NCBI GenBank assembly: GCA_916988195.3
Contig: CAKASQ030000003.1
Location: 1 to 64,000 of the forward strand
DNA length: 64,000 nucleotides
Direction of reading: 5' to 3'
DNA from: Oscillospiraceae bacterium
GTDB lineage: Bacteria > Bacillota > Clostridia > Oscillospirales > Oscillospiraceae
Shown here: one piece after another, positions 52,301 to 61,616 of the stretch
Position numbering within the stretch: the stretch's first letter is position 1
Layout of the letters: every line of letters begins with the position of its first letter
Notes under the pieces: generated by a model
What the model was told of the DNA's origin: nothing
Database searches by the model: none
What the model saw: the letters and a program-made list of their open reading frames with translations, nothing else
Made by a program: the position numbers and the translations under genes

Positions 52301-52549
52301 TCAGTGCCCCGCGACGCTCTCAATTTCCTGCAATTCGAAGCGGTATTCCTGCTTCGCATCCGGGTACTTTTCCCTGTCGACCGGCTCTAAAAACATGGTC
52401 ATTGGCCGCACCCAAAGCCCACCGTCTGCGTAGAGCTTGCGGTAGATGACAACGGCTTCTCCCGTCTCCGAATCGTGCGCCGCGGCTTCCACTACATAAT
52501 AGTCACCCTTAAAATGGCGGTACACCCGCCCGATCTGAACTTCTCGCAT
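52301..52549 (-). CDS. DUF1653 domain protein
   Basis: An 82-residue protein of the DUF1653 family (VQIGRVYRHFKGDYYVVEAA; VVIYRKLYADGGLWVRPMTM; FLEPVD). Function is unknown. ATG 52549 has GGAGG just upstream; a frame reaching 52612 runs through a terminator and is rejected. Confidence 0.82.
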   Translation of the reverse strand: MREVQIGRVYRHFKGDYYVVEAAAHDSETGEAVVIYRKLYADGGLWVRPMTMFLEPVDREKYPDAKQEYRFELQEIESVAGH

Positions 52550-52567
52550 GCTCTTTCCTCCTGACGC

Positions 52568-52603
52568 AAAAAACGGTATGGCCGGACTGGTCATACCGTT
52601 TTT
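52568..52603 (-). terminator. Intrinsic terminator after the CD1247-like gene
   Basis: Stem AAAAAACGGTATG / CATACCGTTTTT with A and T runs, 13 bases after the stop of the gene ending at 52617. Confidence 0.9.
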
Positions 52604-52616
52604 GGATTGCATGGTG

Positions 52617-53066
52617 TTATTCCTTCGGCTCTTCCTCGTCCTCTTCCAGATCGAACTCCAGCTCTTCGCCGCAGTTCGGGCAGACAGTGGAGCCTTCGTC
52701 GAGCATCTGCTCGTCGATAGTGATCTCCTCGCCGCAGGTCGGGCACTTCACCTCGTAAAGCACCTCGTCGTCGCCGAAGTCGTACTCGTCGTCTTCCACG
52801 TCATCCTCGTCCTCGTCGTAGTCCTCGTAATCGTCGTCATCCTCGTCGTCGAGCAGATAGTCGTCGATGTTGTCGAGGTCCTCTTCGATGCAGTCGAGCT
52901 CATCCGAGATCGTGTCCACCACGTCCTCGAGATCGGAAACCGTCTCTGCAACGTCGGAGAGCATGTCGACGATCGCGGCAATCATCTTGCCCTCGTCCTT
53001 CTCGGTGTCCAGCTTCAGGCCATCCATCAGGCCCTTGAGATAAGCAGATTTTTCGGAAAGCGTCAT
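52617..53066 (-). CDS. CD1247-type acidic protein with zinc ribbon
   Basis: A 149-residue protein: an N-terminal helical domain (SEKSAYLKGLMDGLKLDTEK) shared with Clostridioides CD1247, a highly acidic linker, and a C-terminal zinc ribbon with two CPxCG knuckles (VKCPTCGEEITI; VCPNCGEELEF). Function is unknown. It is 26 bases behind efp and probably co-transcribed. The acidic run is low complexity. Confidence 0.82.
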   Translation of the reverse strand: MTLSEKSAYLKGLMDGLKLDTEKDEGKMIAAIVDMLSDVAETVSDLEDVVDTISDELDCIEEDLDNIDDYLLDDEDDDDYEDYDEDEDDVEDDEYDFGDDEVLYEVKCPTCGEEITIDEQMLDEGSTVCPNCGEELEFDLEEDEEEPKE

Positions 53067-53092
53067 AGTCTTGCTCCTTTCAGCGCAGCGTA

Positions 53093-53662
53093 TTAGCCCT
53101 TTGCACGACCCAGATATTCGCCCGTGCGGGTGTCGATCTGAATCTTGTCGCCCTCGTTGATGAACAGGGGAACCTTGATCTCCGCGCCGGTTTCGACGGT
53201 CGCGGGCTTGGTGACATTGGTTGCGGTATCGCCCTTGACGCCCGGGTCAGCCTTGGTGACGACGAGCTCGACGAAGTTCGGAGTCTCAATGCCGAAGACG
53301 TTGCCCTTGTAGCTCAGCAGCTTGCAGACGGTGTTCTCCTTGATGAAGCGGAAGGAGCTGTCGAGGGTGTCCTTGCTGATGGGGATCATGTCGTAGGTCT
53401 CGAGGTCCATGAAGTAATACAGATCGCCGTCGTTGTAGCTGTACTCATAGTCCTTGCGCTCGATGAATGCTTCTTCAAACTTCGCAGTGGGGTTGAACGA
53501 CGTTTCGGTCACAGCGCCGGTCACGATGTTCTTCATCTTCGTGCGCACGAAAGCCGCGCCCTTGCCGGGCTTGACGTGCTGGAACTCGACGACCTGCATG
53601 ATCTTGCCGTCCATCTCGAAAGTCTTACCGTTTCTGAAATCACCGGCGGTAATGGTTGCCAT
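53093..53662 (-). CDS. efp: Elongation factor P
   Basis: A 189-residue three-domain EF-P, which relieves ribosome stalling at polyproline. The tip loop [10 protein letters not shown] places Lys34 at the usual modification site. The N-terminus ([17 protein letters not shown]) and end ([19 protein letters not shown]) are standard. GGAGG precedes the ATG. Confidence 0.97.
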   Translation of the reverse strand: MATITAGDFRNGKTFEMDGKIMQVVEFQHVKPGKGAAFVRTKMKNIVTGAVTETSFNPTAKFEEAFIERKDYEYSYNDGDLYYFMDLETYDMIPISKDTLDSSFRFIKENTVCKLLSYKGNVFGIETPNFVELVVTKADPGVKGDTATNVTKPATVETGAEIKVPLFINEGDKIQIDTRTGEYLGRAKG

Positions 53663-53754
53663 ATCCTGTTTCCTCCAATATGTGTAAATCTAAAACTACA
53701 TATGCAATAGCTTATACAATTCTACAACAAGTAGTCGTATTTTTCAAGCGGCTA

Positions 53755-54822
53755 TCACAAAATAATCAAATTTTTCGGGCTCTTTGTGAGGATCTCGCAG
53801 CCGTCCTTCGTCAGCACGGTCACATCCTCGATGCGGACGCCGAATTTGCCGGGCAGATAGATACCGGGCTCGGCCGAAACGACCGCGTTTTCAGGCATCG
53901 GCTCTTCGTTTCTGGTGTTGGCGTTGGGCGCTTCGTGGATGAGAATGCCGAGGCTGTGGCCGTAGCCGTGGCCGAAGTATTCGCCGTAGCCCGCGTCCGC
54001 GATGACCTTGCGCGCCGCGCCGTCGATGGCCTTACCGCTCACGCCGGCCTTTGTCGCCGCGATACCGGCCAGCTGCGCCTTGAGAACGGTCTTATAGACC
54101 TTGTCCATCTCCTCGGTCACGAAGCCGAGCGCGACGGTTCTGGTCATGTCCGAGCAGTAGCCCTTGTAGATGCAGCCAAAGTCCATCGTGATAAAGTCGC
54201 CAAACTGAAGCTCGCGGTCACCCGGCACGCCGTGGGGCATGCTCGTATTGGGGCCGGAGACGACAATGGGGTCAAAGGACAGGCCGTCAGCCCCGTTTTT
54301 ATAGAGTCTGTAAATAAGCTCCGCGCGCAGGTCCTTTTCGGTCATGCCCGCGCAGATGACCTTCTGAAGCTGCGTGAATGTGAGGTCGGTGATCTCCTGC
54401 GCCTTGCGCATGAGCTCCAGCTCCCACGGCTCCTTCGAGGCGCGGAAGGCGTCGATTTTCTTCTGCATCGGGACCAGCACCGCGTGCAGCGCATGCTGGA
54501 ACTCGAGGAACGTTGCGTAGCTCATATCAAGCTCTTCGAAGCCGAGCTTTTTGATCGTGTGCTCGCCGATGACCTCGTTGATGCGCGCAATGTCGCTCGA
54601 ACCGGGATGGGTCATGCGGACGGTGAATGCAGGAAGGTTGTTTTCAGCAGCCTCAATGTAGCGGCTGTCAGTAAAATAATACGCGCCCTCCTTCGTCACA
54701 ACGGCAACGCCCTCGGCCACACCATACTGCGCCGCGTAGAGCCGGTTATATTCGCTCGTTAAAAGCAGCGCGTCGACCTCGCCGGTTTCCAGCAGACTCT
54801 TGTACTTTTCAATGTTTTTCAT
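53755..54822 (-). CDS. Xaa-Pro aminopeptidase (M24 family)
   Basis: A 355-residue M24 metallopeptidase with an N-terminal creatinase-like domain (DALLLTSEYNRLYAAQYG). The metal ligands are visible: Asp in ITMDFGCIYKGYCSDMTRTV, His in GHGYGHSLGILIHEAP, Glu in SAEPGIYLPGKFGVRIED. It removes N-terminal residues before proline. ATG 54822 has AGGAGA upstream and overlaps the yqeG-like gene. Placement next to efp is common in Firmicutes. Confidence 0.93.
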   Translation of the reverse strand: MKNIEKYKSLLETGEVDALLLTSEYNRLYAAQYGVAEGVAVVTKEGAYYFTDSRYIEAAENNLPAFTVRMTHPGSSDIARINEVIGEHTIKKLGFEELDMSYATFLEFQHALHAVLVPMQKKIDAFRASKEPWELELMRKAQEITDLTFTQLQKVICAGMTEKDLRAELIYRLYKNGADGLSFDPIVVSGPNTSMPHGVPGDRELQFGDFITMDFGCIYKGYCSDMTRTVALGFVTEEMDKVYKTVLKAQLAGIAATKAGVSGKAIDGAARKVIADAGYGEYFGHGYGHSLGILIHEAPNANTRNEEPMPENAVVSAEPGIYLPGKFGVRIEDVTVLTKDGCEILTKSPKNLIIL

Positions 54823-55318
54823 AGCGTATTCTCCTTTTTCCCCATGCGATAAAGGGAAGCTCCGCGACATGCCGCAGCTTCAGCCATATCGTATGATTAT
54901 CAATTGCAGAGACTAAAATGGACGTCAGCCCCGCGCAGTTTGCGCCCAGGACATCCGTGTAGATCTGGTCCCCCACCAGCGCCGCCTGCGACGGTCTCAG
55001 ATGAAAGCGCGTCAGGCACTCGGAAATACCCTTCTGAAAGGGCTTTTTCGCGTGCGTGACGCAGTCTAACCCATACGTCTTGCAGAACGTCACCACGCGG
55101 GGCTTTTTGCTGTTGGACACGACGCAAAGGCCGATGCCGGAGGCTTTCATTGCTTCTATCCACGCGCGCATCTTTTCCGTCGGCACGTCCGTTGTATACG
55201 GCACAATGGTATTGTCAAAATCCATCATCAGAAACGTAATGCCGCGCGAACGCAGCGCCTCGGCCGTCACGTCGGTCAGCGCCGGAAAGATCAGATCGGG
55301 AACCAAACAAAAAGCCAT
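54809..55318 (-). CDS. yqeG: YqeG-family HAD IIIA phosphatase
   Basis: A 169-residue HAD protein: motif I LMMDFDNTIVPYTTD, motif II LCVVSNSKKPRV, motif III Lys in HAKKPFQKGI, motif IV AALVGDQIYTDVLGAN. The physiological substrate is not established. ATG 55318 has AGG upstream; the TTG two codons earlier is less likely. It overlaps the peptidase gene by 14 bases. Confidence 0.9.
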   Translation of the reverse strand: MAFCLVPDLIFPALTDVTAEALRSRGITFLMMDFDNTIVPYTTDVPTEKMRAWIEAMKASGIGLCVVSNSKKPRVVTFCKTYGLDCVTHAKKPFQKGISECLTRFHLRPSQAALVGDQIYTDVLGANCAGLTSILVSAIDNHTIWLKLRHVAELPFIAWGKRRIRYEKH

Positions 55319-55442
55319 CTTCAACCTGCCAAACTGAGAACTCGGCAGAAGAGCGCGCTCTTTGCCTGTAAACCGGTATCATTATATCACAAATCGGCGT
55401 GTGCTGTCTACGTATGCACCGTGATTTCTCTCTCATACGCGC

Positions 55443-55475
55443 AAAAAGTCTCCTCACCTTTCGGCGAGGAGACTT
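55443..55475 (-). terminator. Intrinsic terminator after rpsU
   Basis: On the minus strand, stem AAGTCTCCTC / GAGGAGACTT with a 10-base loop, then TTTG, 26 bases after the rpsU stop. Confidence 0.88.
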
Positions 55476-55500
55476 AACATGCGTATACTGAGGGAAAGAA

Positions 55501-55683
55501 TCAATAGAACTTCTTTCTGTTCTTACGAGCAGCTTCAGACTTCTGCTTACGCTTCAGGCTGGGGCTGACATAATGCTCTCTCTTCTTGACCTCGGCGATC
55601 ACACCAGCCTTTGCACAGCTGCGCTTGAACCGCTTCAGAGCATTCTCCAAGGACTCGCCTTCCTTGACGCGAACTTCAGACAT
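55501..55683 (-). CDS. rpsU: 30S ribosomal protein S21
   Basis: A 60-residue basic protein: [20 protein letters not shown], then [20 protein letters not shown] and a Lys/Arg-rich tail, normal for S21. ATG 55683 has GGAGGG just upstream. It has its own consensus promoter and terminator, so it is a single-gene unit. Confidence 0.97.
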   Translation of the reverse strand: MSEVRVKEGESLENALKRFKRSCAKAGVIAEVKKREHYVSPSLKRKQKSEAARKNRKKFY

Positions 55684-55753
55684 CGTTTTCCCTCCCTCCG
55701 GCGCAACCGGCTCTGTCCAGGTTGCTTTCAGGGCCAAATTCATTGGCTAGATT

Positions 55754-55782
55754 ATTATAGTCACGGCATGTCAAATTGTCAA
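55754..55782 (-). promoter_or_regulatory. Consensus promoter of rpsU
   Basis: On the minus strand TTGACA (55777-55782), 17-base spacer, TATAAT (55754-55759). Confidence 0.9.
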
Positions 55783-55850
55783 GAATTTTTTCCGGGAATT
55801 TGATTTTTTCCACAGCCGCTGTTGCAGAAAAAGCAGCAAACCGGCTTCCC

Positions 55851-58349
55851 TTATTTTACAATGAGGTTCACGAGCTTGTTCTTGACTAAGATTACCTTGA
55901 CGATCTGCTTGCCCTCGGTAAACTTTGCGACCTTCTCCTGCTTGAGCGCTTCGGAGACGATGAAGTCCTGCTCACTGTCCACAGGGACGTTGATCGTGCC
56001 TCTGAGCTTGCCGAGCACCTGCACGGCCATCTCGACATGGGACGAGGTGGTCTTGCTCTCGTCGAACTCCGGCCACGGCATCTGCATCGCCATCTTGTCG
56101 GTCTCGGAAGCGCAGCCGGTCAGCTCCCACATTTCTTCGACCATGTGCGGGGCAAACGGGCTGAGCATCAGCATCAGCATCTCAAGGTCGCCCTTCGTCA
56201 GGCCGTTTGCGTAGAACTCGTTGACCATCGTCATGAGTGCGGCGATCGCCGTGTTCATCTTGAGCTCGTCGATGTCCTGCGTGACCTTGCGGATGGTCTT
56301 GTGGATGATGGCTTCGTTCTTTTCGCTGAGTTCCTTGGAATCGGTCGCCATGTCCATCAGGTTCCAGCAGCGGTCCAAAAAGCGCTTCGAGCCCTTGACC
56401 GCGTCGTCCGACCACGTCGCGACCTTTTCAAAGTCGCCGATGAACATGATATAAAGCCGCATCGTGTCCGCGCCGTAGGCCTTCACGACGTCGTCGGGAT
56501 TGACAACGTTGCCGAGCGACTTCGACATCTTGACTGCCGGGCGCAGCGCCTGATTGCCGTACTTTTCGATGAGCGCCTGCTTTTCTTCCTCGGTTTTCGC
56601 ATTGCCCACATAGTGCGGGTTCTGGCCGAGGATCATGCCGTGGCTCGTGCGCTTGGCGTAGGGCTCCTTGGTGTGGACGACGCCGATATCGTACAGGAAC
56701 TTGTGCCAGAATCTCGAATACAGCAGATGCAGCGTCGTGTGCTCCATACCGCCGTTGTACCAGTCGACCGGTCCCCAATATGTTTCTGCTTCCTTGGACA
56801 CGGGCTTTTCCGTATCATGCGGGTCCATATAGCGAAGATAGTACCACGAAGAGCCGGCCCACTGCGGCATGGTGTCGGTCTCGCGCTTTGCGGGGCCGCC
56901 GCAGCACGGGCAGGTGGTGTTGACCCAGTCGGTCATCTTGGAGATGGGGCTCTCGCCGTCGTCGGTCGGCTCATAGCTCTCGACCTGCGGCAGAACCAGC
57001 GGCAGCTGCTCCTCGGGCACGGGCACCCAGCCGCACTTGGGGCAGGAGATCATCGGAATGGGCTCGCCCCAGTAGCGCTGGCGGGAGAAGACCCAGTCGC
57101 GGAGCTTGTAGTTGACCTTTTCGTGGCCCCAGCCCTGCTCTACTGCGTATTTCTTCATCGCGGGGATGGCCTCTTTGACCGTCATGCCATTGAGGAATCC
57201 GGAGTTGACCATGATGCCGGTGTCGTCCTTGAGGGTAAACGCTTCTTTTGTGATGTCGCCGCCCTTGACGACCTCGACGATCGGAAGGCCAAACTTCGTC
57301 GCGAAGTCCCAGTCGCGCTGGTCGTGGCCCGGAACGCCCATGACGATACCGGTACCGTAGCCCATGAGGACATAGTCGGAAACGAACATCGGAACGACCT
57401 TGCCCGTCGCGGGGTTGACGACCTCAATGCCGTCGAGGCGGATGCCGGTCTTGTCGTGGTTCAGTTCGCCGCGCTCAAAGTCGGATTTCCGCGCTGCGGC
57501 CTGCTGATACTCTTCCACGTCCGCCCAGTTTTTGATGAGCGGCTTCCACTTCTTGAGAAGCGGATGCTCGGGGGAAATGACGGTATACGTCACGCCGAAG
57601 AGCGTATCGACACGGGTCGTGTAGACCGTGATGTCGTCCTCGGTGTTGGTCTTGAAGGTAACCTCGGTACCGGTCGAGCGGCCGATCCAGTTCTTCTGCT
57701 GGGTCTTGACGCGCTCAATGTAGTCCAGGCCGTCGAGATCGTCGATCAGGCGGTCTGCATATTTCGTGATGCGCAGCATCCACTGGCTCTTTTCCTTGCG
57801 GATGACCGGCGCGCCGCAGCGCTCACACACACCCTCGACAACTTCTTCGTTTGCCAGCACGCATTTGCAGCTCGTGCACCAGTTGACGGGCATCGTGGTC
57901 TTGTATGCCAGCCCGTGCTTGTACATCTGGAGGAAGATCCACTGCGTCCACTTATAATATTCGGGGTCCGTCGTGTCGACAACGCGGTCCCAGTCGAAGC
58001 TGTAGCCGAGCATCTTGAGCTGGCGGGTGAAGTTTTCGATGTTCTTCTTCGTGACAATTGCCGGATGGATGTGGTTCTTGATGGCGAAGTTCTCGGTCGG
58101 CAGTCCGAACGCGTCAAAGCCGATCGGGTTCAGGACGTTGTAGCCCTGCATGCGCTTTTTGCGGCAGATGATGTCCATCGCCGTAAAGGGTCTCGGGTGG
58201 CCGACATGAAGGCCGGCGGCCGACGGATACGGGAACTCGATGAGGCCGTAGAACTTCGGTCTCGGATCGCCGGTCACGGCGGCGTAGGGCTTTGTTTCTT
58301 CCCACTTTTTCTGCCATTTGGCTTCAATGGCTGCAAAATCGTATTTCAT
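55851..58349 (-). CDS. leuS: Leucyl-tRNA synthetase
   Basis: An 832-residue class I synthetase. HxGH-type motif in SAAGLHVGHPRPFTAMDI, KMSKS in PAVKMSKSLGNVVNPDD, two Cys-pair zinc-binding regions (WCTSCKCVLANEEV; SCPKCGWVPVP), and the CP1 editing domain in between. ATG 58349 has AAGGAG seven bases upstream. Expression is governed by a T-box leader. Confidence 0.97.
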   Translation of the reverse strand: MKYDFAAIEAKWQKKWEETKPYAAVTGDPRPKFYGLIEFPYPSAAGLHVGHPRPFTAMDIICRKKRMQGYNVLNPIGFDAFGLPTENFAIKNHIHPAIVTKKNIENFTRQLKMLGYSFDWDRVVDTTDPEYYKWTQWIFLQMYKHGLAYKTTMPVNWCTSCKCVLANEEVVEGVCERCGAPVIRKEKSQWMLRITKYADRLIDDLDGLDYIERVKTQQKNWIGRSTGTEVTFKTNTEDDITVYTTRVDTLFGVTYTVISPEHPLLKKWKPLIKNWADVEEYQQAAARKSDFERGELNHDKTGIRLDGIEVVNPATGKVVPMFVSDYVLMGYGTGIVMGVPGHDQRDWDFATKFGLPIVEVVKGGDITKEAFTLKDDTGIMVNSGFLNGMTVKEAIPAMKKYAVEQGWGHEKVNYKLRDWVFSRQRYWGEPIPMISCPKCGWVPVPEEQLPLVLPQVESYEPTDDGESPISKMTDWVNTTCPCCGGPAKRETDTMPQWAGSSWYYLRYMDPHDTEKPVSKEAETYWGPVDWYNGGMEHTTLHLLYSRFWHKFLYDIGVVHTKEPYAKRTSHGMILGQNPHYVGNAKTEEEKQALIEKYGNQALRPAVKMSKSLGNVVNPDDVVKAYGADTMRLYIMFIGDFEKVATWSDDAVKGSKRFLDRCWNLMDMATDSKELSEKNEAIIHKTIRKVTQDIDELKMNTAIAALMTMVNEFYANGLTKGDLEMLMLMLSPFAPHMVEEMWELTGCASETDKMAMQMPWPEFDESKTTSSHVEMAVQVLGKLRGTINVPVDSEQDFIVSEALKQEKVAKFTEGKQIVKVILVKNKLVNLIVK

Positions 58350-58420
58350 AACAGACTCCTTTGTCAGATTATTCACAAGACTGGTCCGCAGACGCAATTG
58401 TGTGATGCTGCCTTAACAAC

Positions 58421-58659
58421 AAAACACCCCTGACTGCGTGCGCAGTCAGGGGCGTAGGTTACGCGGTACCACCCTGATTCCGTCATGTTCATGACGCTCA
58501 GTGACCTCTCACGCGGTCAGCCGTCCTTCCCTACTTGGTTTCAGGAAGACCGCTCCGGAGCGAGCTGCACGCCGCCTCTTACCTGCTTTCACCCACCGCA
58601 GGCTCTCTGAAAGATTCCAGACGCACATTGTTCTCCATCAAAGCGTTTGTCGATATTAC
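58421..58659 (-). ncRNA. T-box leader riboswitch of leuS
   Basis: On the minus strand the T-box core AGGGTGGTACCGCG (58461-58475) holds TGGT, which pairs with the ACCA end of uncharged tRNA-Leu. It is followed by a terminator stem (CGCCCCTGACTGCG / CGCAGTCAGGGG) and TTTT at 58421-58452. Upstream GCCTGCGGTGGGTGAAAGCAG looks like the conserved Stem I-distal part. The leucine specifier codon could not be placed with certainty. Uncharged tRNA should prevent termination and raise leuS expression. Confidence 0.9.
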
Positions 58660-58665
58660 CCCGCT

Positions 58666-58694
58666 ATTGTACGCAGAAGTTCCCGATTTGTCAA
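58666..58694 (-). promoter_or_regulatory. Promoter of the leuS T-box transcript
   Basis: Minus strand TTGACA (58689-58694), 17-base spacer, TACAAT (58666-58671). It overlaps the rsfS stop codon. Confidence 0.87.
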
Positions 58695-59056
58695 GCGTCG
58701 TGCGTCAGAATCGAGGATAAATTCACAACTTTTCCGTCCTGCCAGAGGCGCTCTAAGTCATAGAAGCTTCTCGTCTCCGCCGTAAACACGTGCACGACCA
58801 CGCAGCCGAAGTCCATCAGCACCCACGTGCCGCCGCGGTGGCCTTCGCGGTTCAGAAGCGGCTCGCCCGCCGCGTCCATTGCCTCTTCTACTGCGTCGCA
58901 GAGGGTCTTGACATGCGTGTTGCTCGTTGCCGTGCAGATCAGAAAATAGTCTGCCAGCGTCGAAACGTCGGCAATTTCAATCAGACTGATATCCTTTCCG
59001 AGCTTGCTGTCGAGCGCCTTGGCGGCAATCGCCGCAACTTCCTTTGCAGAAATCAT
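58691..59056 (-). CDS. rsfS: Ribosome silencing factor
   Basis: A 121-residue RsfS/YbeB protein that binds L14 and keeps subunits apart: EIADVSTLADYFLICTATSN, HRGGTWVLMDFGCVVVHVFT, FYDLERLWQD. ATG 59056 has GAAAGGA eight bases upstream; ATG 59065 overlaps that site. Confidence 0.93.
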   Translation of the reverse strand: MISAKEVAAIAAKALDSKLGKDISLIEIADVSTLADYFLICTATSNTHVKTLCDAVEEAMDAAGEPLLNREGHRGGTWVLMDFGCVVVHVFTAETRSFYDLERLWQDGKVVNLSSILTHDA

Positions 59057-59073
59057 GGTTTCCATCCTTTCTT

Positions 59074-60414
59074 TTACGGCGTTTCGTCCGTCTGTGTGAT
59101 ATCTTCAAATAATTCGTCCGGGCCCATCCAGTTTTCCTGGCCTTCCTCCGGCGTTTCTTCCGGCGGCACATCCGGGTTTTCCGACTCCGTATCGTCCGGA
59201 TTTTTGTCCTCCGGTACCTCTTCATCCGGCGGTTCCTCACCGGTTTCCCCCGGATTTTCCAGCTCTGTCGGTTCTTCGGCAGGTTCTGGCTCTGCGGGCT
59301 TCTGATACGATCTTGCAGCCTCCGGCGTAATGACATTCACGGTATCAAGTGTCACGGGCGCGTCATAGGGATTGAACGATTCGTTTACCACCTGCACGAG
59401 CTTCCCCGCATACAGGGGATAATACGACCCGCCGTTGATCATTGCGCCCTCGCCCTCGAGCGTATAGGTCTTCATCGCGTCAAAATTGCACTGCATGAGC
59501 GCCTTCGCAAAATAGAGCATGTTTCCCACCGTGAGGTCGGTCGTCACATACGTGCTGAACACGTCAGCAAATTCCTTGAGTTTCGTGAGGCTCGATACGC
59601 TCAGGACCTTCTTGGCAAGCGCCCGCAAAAATTCCTGCTGCACCTTCGTGCGCTGGATATCCTGCGACGCGTAGCCCTTGCGGAAGCGCACAAGCTCCAT
59701 GGCCTTTTCGCCGTCCAAAAGCTGCTTTCCCGCCTTGAGGTCGATATGCAGGTTCTGCGTGGGGTCCTGATAATACATGTCCTGCGGCACGTCAAACTCC
59801 ACGCCGTCGACTAAGTCGACCGTCTCGCGGAACGCCTCGAGATTTACCAGCACGTAGCCATCCAGCTCGAAGCCCAGCATCGCGCCGAGCCGCTTGGAAA
59901 GCCGCGCCATACCGTCTGCGCCGCCGCCCGCGTAAACAGAATTGATTTTCATAATGCCGCCGTTTCCGGTCAAAACGACCGTATCGCGCGGGACGCTCAT
60001 GAGCGCAACGTCGTGCGTTTCCTCGTCCAGATGCGCGACAATGATCGTATCCGTGCGGTAGCCGTCGTCGTCCGTGCCGCAGATGAGGATGTTGTATACG
60101 CCTTCCCTGTGGCTCGCGGGAAGCTCCAGTTCTTCCTCGATCTCTTCGCCGGTATCCTCATCGACCTTCGTCACAACATGCTTGATCGTCGGGAGCTTGA
60201 TCTCCGGTTCTTTCGTCTCTTCCGCCTCCGGCTGGGTTTCCACGACCGGCTCGGTCTTCTGCGGCGGCCGGACGACCGTTTTGTAAATACCGACACCCAG
60301 CCCGATCAGAACGGCCAGCGCCAGAACGATCCCGAGCGCGCCCTTCTGACGGCCTGTCAATCTCTTTTTTTCCCGCGGCGCTTCAAAATGGCCGTGGTGT
60401 TTTTCATGGTTCAT
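59074..60414 (-). CDS. LytR-CpsA-Psr (LCP) family cell-wall protein
   Basis: A 446-residue membrane protein: short basic cytoplasmic part, one membrane helix (GALGIVLALAVLIGLGVGIY), then an LCP domain (GTDDDGYRTDTIIVAHLDEE; ALMSVPRDTVVLTG; KINSVYAGGGADGMARLSKR; LVRFRKGYASQDIQRTKVQQ) and a long Pro/Glu/Asp-rich C-terminal tail. LCP enzymes attach polymers such as teichoic acids to peptidoglycan. It is coupled to nadD/yqeK one base away. Confidence 0.93.
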   Translation of the reverse strand: MNHEKHHGHFEAPREKKRLTGRQKGALGIVLALAVLIGLGVGIYKTVVRPPQKTEPVVETQPEAEETKEPEIKLPTIKHVVTKVDEDTGEEIEEELELPASHREGVYNILICGTDDDGYRTDTIIVAHLDEETHDVALMSVPRDTVVLTGNGGIMKINSVYAGGGADGMARLSKRLGAMLGFELDGYVLVNLEAFRETVDLVDGVEFDVPQDMYYQDPTQNLHIDLKAGKQLLDGEKAMELVRFRKGYASQDIQRTKVQQEFLRALAKKVLSVSSLTKLKEFADVFSTYVTTDLTVGNMLYFAKALMQCNFDAMKTYTLEGEGAMINGGSYYPLYAGKLVQVVNESFNPYDAPVTLDTVNVITPEAARSYQKPAEPEPAEEPTELENPGETGEEPPDEEVPEDKNPDDTESENPDVPPEETPEEGQENWMGPDELFEDITQTDETP

Positions 60415-60415
60415 G

Positions 60416-61612
60416 CTAACTTGATTTCCTTTCGCTCAGCAAAAACGCGCGCGCCCGAACAGAGTCCTCGCACACAGCGAAGCCCTCCTCCTGCAAATGT
60501 GCGATTGTCCGCTCCAATGCCAGCAACACGCCCTCGTCGAGATCCTTTTCCGCCGCCGCTCGAATTGCTTCTACGCCGGTGTACGTGCGGTTGGGCTCGA
60601 TCATATCGGCAAGATAGACGATTTTCTCGAGCTTTGTCATATTGGGCTTTCCCGTTGTGTGCCACTCGATGGCGCTTTGAACCGCCTCGCACTCGCCGAA
60701 AATTTCCCGCGCGGCTGCCGCGCCGGTTTTTGCGTGCAATAGCTGCGGGTTCGCGCGCTCAAAATCCGTGAGATCGACGTTCCATTTTTCGGCCAGCAGC
60801 AGCTGCTGCTTCGCGTTTAGCGCTTTCGTTACATCGTGCAAAATCCCCGCCCGTGCGGCAAGCGTTTCATCCGCTCCATATTTTTTCGCCATTTCCCGCG
60901 CCGTTTCGCACACGCCGATGGCATGCGGCACGCGAGAAGACTTGTGAAGAGCAAGGCTCACATCCTTTAATCGTTCAAACGAGAGGCCCTTGTCGTTTTC
61001 TCCCACACCGTAGAGTCCTTCGGCTTCAATTTCGCGCAGCACCGCCTCCGGCAGATACGGCGCGGCAATCCCGAAACGAAGAAGCCGTCTGGCCTCGGTC
61101 GAGGAAATGTCGAAGCAGTCGTTTTCCAGCAGCACCGGTCTTTCTCCGAACTGGGCTTCCAGCGTGTCCGCCTGCTTTAAAAGACTCTCTCGATTTTTGG
61201 CATCGGCGTCGTAGCGGGAAAAGCAGACGAGACGCGCGTTTTTCGCGATCTCCTCCGGGCAGTACCAGTCCTGAAACGACAAGAACATATCCGTTCCCAT
61301 CATAAGATACATCTCGCCCTGTTTATATTGTTCCTTGAGCGCGCGGATGGTATCCACCGTATAGCTTTTTCCCTCGCGCCGGAGCTCCATGTCCAGCACC
61401 GCAAAGCCGGGAAGCTGCGAAAACGCAAGCTGCGTGAGCTTCAGGCGCTCCATGGCCGTCGCCGAGCCGCTCGCCATCTGTTTGTGCGGCGGAATACTGG
61501 CCGGGATGACCAGAACGCGTTCTAAGCCCAGCGCTCTTTTGCACGCCTGCGCCGCGCGCACATGCCCCAGATGCGGCGGGTTGAAGCTGCCGCCGTATAC
61601 GCCGATCTTCAT
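60416..61612 (-). CDS. nadD: Nicotinate-nucleotide adenylyltransferase fused to YqeK-like HD hydrolase
   Basis: A 398-residue fusion. Residues 1-~200 are NadD (IGVYGGSFNPPHLGHVRAAQ; LMMGTDMFLSFQDWY; DISSTEARRLLRFG), making deamido-NAD. Residues ~205-398 are an HD-domain protein of the YqeK type (VPHAIGVCETAREMAKKYGA; AGILHDVTKALN; AIEWHTTGKPNMTKLEKIVY LADMIEPNR region), a diadenosine tetraphosphatase family. In most Firmicutes these are two adjacent genes. No internal stop or frameshift separates them here. Confidence 0.93.
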   Translation of the reverse strand: MKIGVYGGSFNPPHLGHVRAAQACKRALGLERVLVIPASIPPHKQMASGSATAMERLKLTQLAFSQLPGFAVLDMELRREGKSYTVDTIRALKEQYKQGEMYLMMGTDMFLSFQDWYCPEEIAKNARLVCFSRYDADAKNRESLLKQADTLEAQFGERPVLLENDCFDISSTEARRLLRFGIAAPYLPEAVLREIEAEGLYGVGENDKGLSFERLKDVSLALHKSSRVPHAIGVCETAREMAKKYGADETLAARAGILHDVTKALNAKQQLLLAEKWNVDLTDFERANPQLLHAKTGAAAAREIFGECEAVQSAIEWHTTGKPNMTKLEKIVYLADMIEPNRTYTGVEAIRAAAEKDLDEGVLLALERTIAHLQEEGFAVCEDSVRARAFLLSERKSS

Positions 61613-61616
61613 CCTA

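Noticed and set aside
56037-58433. Very long open frame (798 codons) on the plus strand
   Set aside because: It lies antisense to leuS, which has all synthetase motifs. High GC in third positions produces such mirror frames; no start site or family match is seen.
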